A stretch of 5,070 nucleotides of DNA, from the NCBI GenBank assembly GCA_949288405.1, contig CASEKM010000188.1, forward strand, positions 1 to 5,070. The letters run 5' to 3'. The notes under the pieces were generated by a model. The model was given only the letters and a program-made list of their open reading frames with translations. It had not been told where the DNA came from and did not search any database. The translations under genes were made by a program, and so were the position numbers. This document shows, piece after piece, positions 1-5,070 of this stretch; the first letter of the stretch is position 1; each line of letters begins with the position of its first letter. The stretch comes from an uncultured bacterium. GTDB taxonomy: Bacteria > Bacillota > Clostridia > Oscillospirales > Oscillospiraceae.

Positions 1-2
1 CC

Positions 3-1355
3 CTGCTGGAGCGGGGGGAGCTGGACGGCTCCTGCGGGGAGCTGTGCCTCCCCTTCGACCGGCTGTGCCGCCGTCTGGAGGATTTTCCTTTCGCCTATCT
101 GGACTCCTTCTCCCTGTCCTCCTACCCGGTGAACCCCAAGTGTCTCCTGTCCGTCATGGCCAAGCAGCTGCCCTCCTTCGGGGCCAGCCTGGAGACGGCG
201 GTGCAGGACCTCTCCCACTACCAGAGCGCGGGCTTTGCCGTGCTGGTGCTGGTGTCCAGCGAGCAGCGCTGCCTGAACCTCCAGACCCTCCTGCGGGAGC
301 AGAAGGTGAAGTCCGCCGTGGACTTCGCCCTGAAGGCTCTGCCCAAGCCGGGGCAGATCATCCTCACGGTGGGCGGCCTGTCCGGCGGGCTGGAGTACCC
401 GGATTTGAAGCTGGCCGTCATCACCGAGGGCCAGGAGGGGGGCGCAAGGAAACCCTCCCGCTCCCGGGCCGCCGCCAAGAAGGGCCCCACCAACCGGCAG
501 AAATTAAAGTCCTACGCCGACCTGTCCCCCGGGGACCTGGTGGTCCATGAGCACCACGGGGTGGGCCGGTATGTGGGCATGGTGAAGATGCCCGCCGACG
601 GCATTGAGAAGGACTATGTGAAGATCGCCTACGCGGGAAGCGACGTGCTGTATGTGCCCGCCACCCAGCTGGACCTGATCTCCAAGTATATCGGCGGGGG
701 CGAGGACGCCCAGGAGACAAGAAAGCTGTCCAAGCTGGGGGGCACCGACTGGGAACGGGCCAAGAAGAAGGCCAAGAAGGCGGTGGAGGACCTGGCCAAG
801 GGCCTCATCCAGCTCTACGCCCAGCGGCAGCGGCAGCCCGGCTTCGCCTTCTCCCCCGACTCCCCCTGGCAGCGGGAGTTCGAGGAGCAGTTTGAGTACA
901 CCGAGACGGAGGACCAGCTCCGGTGCGTGGACGAGATCAAGCGGGACATGGAGCGCCCCGTCCCCATGGACCGGCTGCTGTGCGGGGACGTGGGCTACGG
1001 CAAGACGGAGGTGGCCTTCCGGGCCATGATGAAATGCGTCCTGGACGGCAAGCAGGCCGCCGTGCTGGTGCCCACCACCGTCCTGGCCCGGCAGCACTAC
1101 CTCACCGCCCTGCGGCGGTTTGCCAAGTACCCGGTGTCCATCGACGTGGTCTCCCGCTTCCGCACCCCCGCCCAGATGAAGGAGACCTTGCGCAAGGTGG
1201 AGAACGGCTCGGTGGACATCCTCATCGGCACCCACCGGCTGTTCAACAAGGACGTGAAGTTCAAGGATTGGGGCCTGCTGGTGGTGGACGAGGAGCAGCG
1301 CTTCGGGGTGAAGCACAAGGAGAAGCTGAAGACGAGGAGCAGCGCTTCGGGGTGA
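3..1355 (+). CDS. mfd: Mfd, upstream fragment (UvrB-like end, RNAP-interaction domain, first part of translocase domain 1)
   Basis: This is the part of mfd translated before the frameshift, 450 residues visible. Residues 1 to about 165 match the end of the UvrB-homology module and the linker after it. A basic, low-complexity stretch (RSRAAAKKGPTNRQK) precedes the CarD-like RNA-polymerase interaction domain, which begins near 522 with LSPGDLVVHEHHGVGRY. The first RecA-like domain follows, with Walker A CGDVGYGKTE at 981-1010, a motif Ia-like VPTTVLARQHY near 1069, a GTHRLF segment near 1230, and motif II VVDEEQRFGVKHKEK from 1281. The authentic protein then diverges: after KLK the frame reads TRSSASG and stops at TGA 1353-1355. 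The ATG/GTG codons near the left of the window are internal, because homology and the open frame extend upstream of them. Such a fragment could still bind RNA polymerase but would lack motifs III-VI. Confidence 0.85.
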   Translation: MLERGELDGSCGELCLPFDRLCRRLEDFPFAYLDSFSLSSYPVNPKCLLSVMAKQLPSFGASLETAVQDLSHYQSAGFAVLVLVSSEQRCLNLQTLLREQKVKSAVDFALKALPKPGQIILTVGGLSGGLEYPDLKLAVITEGQEGGARKPSRSRAAAKKGPTNRQKLKSYADLSPGDLVVHEHHGVGRYVGMVKMPADGIEKDYVKIAYAGSDVLYVPATQLDLISKYIGGGEDAQETRKLSKLGGTDWERAKKKAKKAVEDLAKGLIQLYAQRQRQPGFAFSPDSPWQREFEEQFEYTETEDQLRCVDEIKRDMERPVPMDRLLCGDVGYGKTEVAFRAMMKCVLDGKQAAVLVPTTVLARQHYLTALRRFAKYPVSIDVVSRFRTPAQMKETLRKVENGSVDILIGTHRLFNKDVKFKDWGLLVVDEEQRFGVKHKEKLKTRSSASG

Positions 1356-1375
1356 AGCACAAGGAGAAGCTGAAG
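1287..1375 (+). repeat. Perfect 44-bp tandem duplication inside mfd (two copies, 45-base match with period 44)
   Basis: Bases 1287-1330 are repeated exactly at 1331-1374, and the match extends one further base (1331 = 1375). The first copy starts exactly at the GAC codon of the DEEQ motif and ends within the lysine codon of KLK. The unit length gives a frame change (44 = 3x14+2) and creates TGA at 1353-1355. Flanking bases 1286 and 1376 do not match, so the repeat is bounded and has no degenerate edges, which suggests it arose recently or is artificial. Only one base of microhomology is present at the junction. Confidence 0.97.
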
Positions 1376-2611
1376 GAGCGCTTTGCCCAGGTGGATGTGC
1401 TCACCCTGTCCGCCACCCCCATCCCCCGCACCCTGAACATGGCCATGTCGGGCATCCGGGACATGTCCACCCTGGAGGAGCCCCCGGCGGACCGCCTGCC
1501 CGTGCAGACCTATGTGCTGGAGCACAACTGGCCCGTCCTGGCCGACGCCATGCGCCGGGAGCTGGAGCGGGGGGGCCAGGTGTTCTACCTCCACAACCGG
1601 GTGGAGACCATCGACCGCACCGCCGCCCGCATCCAGCAGATGCTGGGGGAGGACGCTGCCGTGGGGGTGGCCCACGGGAAGATGACCCAGGAGGCCATCG
1701 ACGACGTGATGAGCCGCATGACCGACGGGGAGATCAACATTCTGGTGTGCACCACCATCATCGAGACGGGCATCGACCTGCCCAACGCCAACACCCTCAT
1801 CATCGAGGACGCGGACCACCTGGGGCTGGCCCAGCTCCACCAGCTCCGGGGCCGGGTGGGCCGGTCCACCCGCCGGGCCTTCGCCTACCTCACCTACCGC
1901 CGGGGCAAGGTGCTCACCGAGGTGGCCGCCAAGCGCCTCAGTGCCATCCGGGAGTTTGCCGAGTTCGGCTCCGGCTTTAAGATCGCCATGCGGGACCTGG
2001 AGATCCGGGGGGCGGGCAACGTGCTGGGACCGGAGCAGAGCGGCTTTATGCTGTCGGTGGGCTATGACATGTACCTGAAGCTGCTGGAGGAGGCGGTCCT
2101 GACGGAGCAGGGCCAGCCGGTGCCCGCCCGCACCGAGTGCGCCGCCGACCTGTCCATCGCCGCCTCCATCCCCGACCGGTATGTGCCCGCCCCGGAGCAG
2201 CGCATGGACCTGTACCGGCGCATCGCCGCCATCCGCAGCGAGGAGGACGCCGACGACCTGGTGGATGAACTCATCGACCGGTACGGCGAGCCCCCCCGCA
2301 CGGTGAACAACCTGATCTCGGTGGCCCTTCTCCGGGCCGCCGCCGCCCAGGCGGACATCACCGACATCTCTCAGAAGAGCGGCCAGCTGGTGTTCACCCT
2401 GTCCCAGTTTGACCTGGAGCGCTTCTCCCGGCTGTGCGGGGCGGAGAAGTACAAAAACCGCCTGCTCCTCACCCCCGGGGACACCCCCCGGTTCACGCTG
2501 CGCCTGAAAAAGGAGGAGAACCCCCTCCGGGCGGCCAGCGGGCTGGTGGCGGACTACAGCCGGGCAGAAGGGGCTTTGCCCCCGGATAAACCCGCCGCAC
2601 CTGGCGCTTAG
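1352..2611 (+). CDS. mfd: Mfd, downstream fragment (translocase motifs III-VI and C-terminal TRCF domain)
   Basis: This is the remainder of mfd in the other frame. The authentic frame resumes at 1331, in the second repeat copy. The first possible in-frame start after the break is GTG at 1352, which overlaps the upstream TGA as GTGA. The next in-frame ATG is at 1439. Visible motifs are LSAT at 1406-1417 (motif III), TTIIETGIDLPNANT from 1751 (motif V), and QLRGRVGRS at 1841-1867 (motif VI, arginine fingers). These are followed by the RecA-domain tail MRDLEIRGAGNVLGPEQSG near 1987-2043. The TRCF/D7 domain follows, with SIPDRYVPAPEQRMDLYRRI near 2167-2226 and RYGEPP near 2279. The last 30 or so residues are proline/alanine-rich and typical of nothing I recognise. 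Without motifs I and II this piece cannot be an ATPase alone. The exact start is uncertain, because it may not be translated separately at all. Confidence 0.7.
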   Translation: MKHKEKLKERFAQVDVLTLSATPIPRTLNMAMSGIRDMSTLEEPPADRLPVQTYVLEHNWPVLADAMRRELERGGQVFYLHNRVETIDRTAARIQQMLGEDAAVGVAHGKMTQEAIDDVMSRMTDGEINILVCTTIIETGIDLPNANTLIIEDADHLGLAQLHQLRGRVGRSTRRAFAYLTYRRGKVLTEVAAKRLSAIREFAEFGSGFKIAMRDLEIRGAGNVLGPEQSGFMLSVGYDMYLKLLEEAVLTEQGQPVPARTECAADLSIAASIPDRYVPAPEQRMDLYRRIAAIRSEEDADDLVDELIDRYGEPPRTVNNLISVALLRAAAAQADITDISQKSGQLVFTLSQFDLERFSRLCGAEKYKNRLLLTPGDTPRFTLRLKKEENPLRAASGLVADYSRAEGALPPDKPAAPGA

Positions 2612-2657
2612 TTCCGGGAAAGTGCACGAAAGCGCAACTTCTGTACAAAAAATTTCA

Positions 2658-2686
2658 TTGCTTTTTCCCCTGCCATTGGGTATAAT
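2658..2686 (+). promoter_or_regulatory. Sigma-A-type promoter for thlA
   Basis: A perfect -10 hexamer TATAAT lies at 2681-2686, and a -35-like TTGCTT lies at 2658-2663 with the ideal 17-bp spacer. The surrounding sequence (about 2640-2690) is clearly AT-richer than the coding DNA around it. Transcription would start about 7 bases downstream, near 2693-2694, leaving a leader of about 57 bases. The promoter is placed after the mfd stop, so thlA is probably its own transcription unit. The -35 matches consensus at its first three bases only. Confidence 0.8.
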
Positions 2687-2700
2687 CAAAACGAGAGCGG

Positions 2701-2716
2701 ACAAGGGCGTCCTTGT
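2701..2716 (+). promoter_or_regulatory. Inverted repeat in the thlA leader: 5' mRNA stem-loop or operator
   Basis: ACAAGG-GCGT-CCTTGT is a perfect 6-bp dyad with a 4-base centre. It begins 7-8 bases downstream of the predicted transcription start and ends about 20 bases before the Shine-Dalgarno. A stem-loop this close to the 5' end is the kind of structure known to stabilise mRNAs. The same position would also suit a repressor operator. It does not match the Rex consensus TTGTTAA-N4-TTAACAA as I know it. A short GGCGCC palindrome follows directly. Function is inferred only. Confidence 0.4.
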
Positions 2717-2736
2717 GGCGCCAAACTACATCATTT

Positions 2737-2743
2737 TGGAGGT
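2737..2743 (+). promoter_or_regulatory. Ribosome binding site of thlA (decides the start)
   Basis: TGGAGGT contains a full GGAGG core at 2738-2742, 8 bases before ATG at 2751. The same reading frame is open further upstream to a GTG at 2622. That longer start lies upstream of the promoter and has no Shine-Dalgarno, so the ATG at 2751 is the real start. Confidence 0.9.
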
Positions 2744-2750
2744 ACACAGA

Positions 2751-4010
2751 ATGAAAGAAGTCTATGTAGTCAATTGCTGCCGTACTGCCGTCGGTTCCTT
2801 TGGCGGCAGCCTGAAGGACACCCCCGCCGCTGAGATGGGCGCCGTGGTCATCAAGGAGGCCCTGAACCGCGCGGGCGTGAAGCCCGAGCAGGTGGATGAA
2901 GTCATGTTCGGCTGCATCCTCACCGCCGGCCTGGGCCAGAACGTGGCCCGCCAGTGCGCCCTGAAGGCCGGCATCCCCATCAGCGTCCCCGCCTACACCG
3001 TGGGCATGGTGTGCGGCTCCGGCATGAAGTCCGTCATCGAGGGCGCCCGTTCCATCCTGGCCGGCGACGCCGAGATCATCGTGGCCGGCGGCACCGAGAA
3101 CATGTCCGCCGCCCCCTACGCCCTGCCCGCCGCCCGCTGGGGCGCCCGCATGGGTGACGGCAAGATGGTGGACACCATGATCAAGGACGGCCTGTGGGAC
3201 GCCTACAACAACTACCACATGGGCACCACCGCCGAGAACATCTGCGACGTGTGGGGCATCACCCGCCAGGAGCTGGACGAGTTCGCCGCCTCCTCCCAGC
3301 AGAAGGCCTGCGCCGCCCGCAACTCCGGCCGCTTCGACGACGAGATCGTCCCCATCATGGTCAAGCAGAAGAAGCAGATGGTGGAGTTCAATCGGGACGA
3401 GTTCCCCCGCGAGGGCGTGACCGCCGAGAACATCTCCAAGCTGCGCGGCGCCTTCCCCGTGGGCCCCGAGGGCGTGGAGGACAGCATTGAGCACTCCTTC
3501 CAGCCCACCCAGGTCCACGAGGCCGACACCCGCAAGCACGAGCAGCGGGTCACCGCCGCCAACGCCTCCGGCATCAACGACGGCGCCGCCGCCATCATCC
3601 TGGCCTCCGGCGAGGCCGTAGAGAAGTACGGCCTGAAGCCCATGGCCAAGCTGATCAGCTACGGCCAGGGCGGCGTGGATCCCAAGATCATGGGCGTGGG
3701 CCCCGTGCCCGCCTCCCGCCAGGCCATGGAGAAGGCCGGCCTGACCATCGACGACATGGACCTGGTGGAGGCCAACGAGGCCTTTGCCGCCCAGTCCATC
3801 GCCGTGGCCCGCGAGCTGGGCTTCGACATGAGCAAGGTCAACGTGAACGGCGGCGCCATCGCCCTGGGCCACCCCGTGGGCGCCTCCGGCGCGCGGATCA
3901 TCGTCACCCTGCTCCACGAGATGCAGAAGCGGCCCGAGGCCAAGAAGGGCCTGGCCACCCTGTGCATCGGCGGCGGCATGGGCGTTGCCACCATCTTTGA
4001 GAAGTGCTGA
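2751..4010 (+). CDS. thlA: Acetyl-CoA C-acetyltransferase (biosynthetic thiolase), 419 aa
   Basis: This cytoplasmic enzyme condenses two acetyl-CoA to acetoacetyl-CoA plus CoA, the first step towards butyrate and other C4 products in clostridial anaerobes. The start MKEVYVVNCCRTAVGSFGG is typical of the family. The nucleophile Cys88 sits in VCGSGMKS. The other active-site elements are NEAF (342-345), GHPVGASG with His374, and the acid/base Cys405 in CIGGGMG. All catalytic groups are present, so it should be active. Compared with clostridial ThlA (392 aa; Cys88, His348, Cys378), the spacing shows about 26-27 extra residues between the first and second halves. They lie at residues 236-266, just before VTAANASGINDGAAA. 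The gene has its own promoter, a strong RBS and a strong terminator. It uses mainly CGC for Arg and GGC for Gly, unlike mfd with frequent CGG/GGG, which suits high expression. The beta-oxidation (FadA-type) alternative is less likely without fad neighbours. No butyrate-pathway partners are in the window. Confidence 0.93.
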   Translation: MKEVYVVNCCRTAVGSFGGSLKDTPAAEMGAVVIKEALNRAGVKPEQVDEVMFGCILTAGLGQNVARQCALKAGIPISVPAYTVGMVCGSGMKSVIEGARSILAGDAEIIVAGGTENMSAAPYALPAARWGARMGDGKMVDTMIKDGLWDAYNNYHMGTTAENICDVWGITRQELDEFAASSQQKACAARNSGRFDDEIVPIMVKQKKQMVEFNRDEFPREGVTAENISKLRGAFPVGPEGVEDSIEHSFQPTQVHEADTRKHEQRVTAANASGINDGAAAIILASGEAVEKYGLKPMAKLISYGQGGVDPKIMGVGPVPASRQAMEKAGLTIDDMDLVEANEAFAAQSIAVARELGFDMSKVNVNGGAIALGHPVGASGARIIVTLLHEMQKRPEAKKGLATLCIGGGMGVATIFEKC

Positions 4011-4030
4011 GTTTTCCTCCTTTCCCAAAT

Positions 4031-4075
4031 AATGCAGTTCCCCGCGGAGTTCGCTCCGCGGGGAACTGCATTTTT
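4031..4075 (+). terminator. Strong intrinsic terminator after thlA, probably shared with convergent spoIID
   Basis: Bases 4031-4049 pair perfectly with 4054-4072 (19 bp, GC-rich centre CCCCGCGGAG / CTCCGCGGGG) around a TTCG loop, followed by a run of five T at 4071-4075. It begins 21 bases after the thlA stop. On the minus strand the hairpin lies about 40 bases after the spoIID stop and is followed by ATTATTTGGG, a weaker T-rich tail. It could therefore stop both converging transcripts, better for thlA than for spoIID. A second small GC hairpin (GGGCGC-TCCG-GCGCCC, 4082-4097) lies between it and the spoIID stop and has no T-run of its own. Confidence 0.93.
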
Positions 4076-4112
4076 CTGCCCGGGCGCTCCGGCGCCCCCG
4101 CCCGGCGTTCGC

Positions 4113-5070
4113 TCACCACAGGTGCTCCACCTGTGTGCCGGTGTAGTACCAGGTCAGGATCTCCTCAAAGGAGCTCCCCGCCTTGGCCATGGCGTTGGCC
4201 CCGTACTGGCTCATGCCCACCCCGTGGCCGTAGCCGGTGACAGAGAAGGTGAAGTTCGCCCCGTCCCAGGCCACGGTGAAGCAGGCCGAGCGCAGGGAGA
4301 ACAGCTCCCGCACCTGGCTGCCGGTGAGGGTGACGCCCCCCACCAGGATGCTGGACACAGTGCCCCCCTCGTTGGCCGCCGGGACGCCAAACCAGCCGGA
4401 GGGGTCCCCGGACAGGTCCGCCCCGGGGTAGGCGGCCAGGACGGCCTCTCTCACCGCCTGGGCGGAGAAGACCGCCTGGCTGTGGTAGTTGGGCACCTCC
4501 TCCCCCTCGGGGGAGGAGACGCTCTGGAGATAGGAGACGCTGTTGCCCCACACCTCCACCGCGTCCACGGTATAGCCGGGGGCGGAGGAGAAGAACAGGG
4601 CCTGGATGGGCTGCCCCTCCCAGAGGACGCCCAGGCCGTCGGTCTCCGCCACGGCGGACTGGATCTTCTGGGCGTAGGTCTGGGCGCTCACCCCCCAGCG
4701 CTGCTCCGCCGTCTCCCGGGGGACGTAGGCCTGACAGCAGTTCACGTCGGTGCACACGTCGGCCTGGGGGTGGGCCTGGCTCACCCGCTCCTGCTTGAGG
4801 GCCGTGTAGGTGCGGGCGGCGCAGGCCTGGGCCTTCAGGGCCTCCTGCTCAAAGGCGGCGGGCATCTCCGCCGCCACCACCCCGAAGAGGTAGTCGGACA
4901 TAGACAGCTCGGACACCGTGCCGTCGGCCAGGAGCAGCTTCACCGTCCGGGCCCCGTCCCGCGCCCCGGCGGCATTCTGGGCCGCCTGTTGGATGGGCAG
5001 CGTGCCAGTGGGCAGCTCCCCTCCCCCCTCCCCCGCCCCGGCGTCCAGCGGGGAGACGGTAAACAGGGGC
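4113..5070 (-). CDS. spoIID: Stage II sporulation protein D (SpoIID), peptidoglycan lytic transglycosylase, N-terminus outside window
   Basis: SpoIID cuts glycan strands after SpoIIP has removed stem peptides, driving engulfment of the forespore; it works at the mother-cell membrane. Visible are 318 residues, open to the right edge with no stop, so the signal-anchor and start lie outside. A GTG at 4941-4943 is internal, because the frame continues upstream through an alanine/glycine-rich linker. The catalytic domain has DYLFGVVAAEMPAAFEQEAL (the Glu of AAEMP corresponds to the catalytic Glu of B. subtilis SpoIID), KAQACAARTY, and VEVWG. Near the C-terminus are GYGHGVGMSQYGANAMA and ILTWYYTG. 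A His-x5-Cys-x5-Cys pattern (AHPQADVCTDVNCCQAY, near 4732-4782) has the spacing of the zinc site described for C. difficile SpoIID. The family's usual STSGG-like segment reads SSAPGYTVDAVEVWG here. SpoIID-like amidase enhancers such as LytB share the domain, but the length, zinc motif and single-domain layout favour SpoIID. Confidence 0.88.
   Translation of the reverse strand, partial: PLFTVSPLDAGAGEGGGELPTGTLPIQQAAQNAAGARDGARTVKLLLADGTVSELSMSDYLFGVVAAEMPAAFEQEALKAQACAARTYTALKQERVSQAHPQADVCTDVNCCQAYVPRETAEQRWGVSAQTYAQKIQSAVAETDGLGVLWEGQPIQALFFSSAPGYTVDAVEVWGNSVSYLQSVSSPEGEEVPNYHSQAVFSAQAVREAVLAAYPGADLSGDPSGWFGVPAANEGGTVSSILVGGVTLTGSQVRELFSLRSACFTVAWDGANFTFSVTGYGHGVGMSQYGANAMAKAGSSFEEILTWYYTGTQVEHLW

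Larger units (their letters stand above)
3..2611 (+). pseudogene. mfd: mfd, transcription-repair coupling factor, 5'-truncated by window edge and frameshifted by a 44-bp tandem duplication
   Basis: Mfd is a cytoplasmic ATP-dependent DNA translocase that binds RNA polymerase stalled at DNA damage, pushes it off and recruits UvrA. The open frame runs in from the left edge with no start codon in the window. If one copy of the 44-bp repeat at 1287-1375 is removed, the frame is continuous for 854 residues to TAG at 2609-2611. Mfd is usually about 1,150 aa, so roughly the first 300 residues lie outside. Domain order is normal for Mfd: end of the UvrB-like region, RNA-polymerase interaction domain, two RecA-like translocase domains, C-terminal TRCF domain. 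As written, translation stops at 1355, inside the first RecA-like domain, which should abolish translocation. The identification is very secure. Whether the break is biological or an assembly error cannot be decided from the sequence. No convincing terminator follows the gene. Confidence 0.9.

Noticed and set aside
504..1316. Minus-strand open frame opposite the first half of mfd
   Set aside because: Shadow of the coding strand, with no domain, start signal or promoter.
1291..1379. Replication slippage between AGGAGC copies as the origin of the duplication
   Set aside because: The two AGGAGC sites are 39 bases apart in the single-copy form. Slippage there would give an in-frame 39-bp repeat, not the 44-bp unit seen.
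2618..2640. Weak hairpin after mfd (AAGT-GC ... GC-A-ACTT) as a terminator
   Set aside because: The stem is only about six pairs with a bulge and is followed by A-rich rather than T-rich sequence.
1097..2704. Long open frame on the minus strand opposite mfd
   Set aside because: It is a mirror of GC-rich codon bias, with low-complexity His/Gly/Leu-rich translation and no recognisable domain. The plus strand holds unmistakable Mfd motifs.
2622..2750. Upstream GTG extension of thlA by 43 residues
   Set aside because: It would start before the promoter and across the -10 box, and it has no ribosome binding site. The family N-terminus begins at the ATG at 2751.
2655..4028. Long open frame on the minus strand opposite thlA
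   Set aside because: Its translation is repetitive Gly/His/Ala, an artefact of GCC/GGC codons on the other strand. It would also begin inside the terminator.
4941..4943. GTG as the start of spoIID
   Set aside because: The frame stays open to the right edge, and starting here would remove the N-terminal signal-anchor region expected of SpoIID.
1..5070. CRISPR array, tRNA/rRNA genes, insertion sequences, phage or defence genes
   Set aside because: I found no spaced repeats, tRNA-like cloverleaf, transposase motifs or terminal inverted repeats. Apart from the mfd lesion the region looks like an ordinary chromosomal core.

Overview
The window is strongly GC-rich, with G or C at most third codon positions. 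It carries a sporulation gene (spoIID), a biosynthetic-type acetyl-CoA acetyltransferase with its own sigma-A-like promoter, and the housekeeping repair gene mfd. My inference is a high-GC, spore-forming Firmicute, probably an Oscillospiraceae-type gut anaerobe of the Flavonifractor / Intestinimonas / Lawsonibacter kind. The taxonomic guess rests on gene content and base composition only; no search was run.

Layout. (1) Positions 3-2611, plus strand: the C-terminal three quarters of mfd, the transcription-repair coupling factor; its 5' end lies outside the window. The gene is broken by a perfect 44-bp tandem duplication that starts at the first base of the helicase motif II (DEEQ) codons. Because 44 is not a multiple of 3, the upstream frame hits TGA at 1353-1355, and the rest of the protein continues in another frame to 2611. 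Deleting one copy restores a continuous canonical Mfd. (2) Positions 2612-2750: an intergenic region, more AT-rich in its middle, with a clear promoter (TTGCTT-17-TATAAT), a short inverted repeat near the predicted 5' end of the transcript, and a strong Shine-Dalgarno sequence. (3) Positions 2751-4010, plus strand: complete thlA-like acetyl-CoA C-acetyltransferase of 419 aa, about 27 residues longer than the usual form because of one insertion. (4) Positions 4011-4112: a very strong perfect hairpin terminator between convergent genes. (5) Positions 4113-5070, minus strand: spoIID, a sporulation peptidoglycan lytic transglycosylase, running off the right edge.

The three genes look like separate transcription units rather than a pathway. 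mfd rescues or removes RNA polymerase stalled at lesions, thlA condenses two acetyl-CoA at the entry to butyrate/C4 metabolism, and spoIID acts in forespore engulfment. I see no new multi-gene system here. The items most worth following up are the duplication that splits mfd (real mutation, reversible switch or assembly error) and the extra segment in the thiolase.
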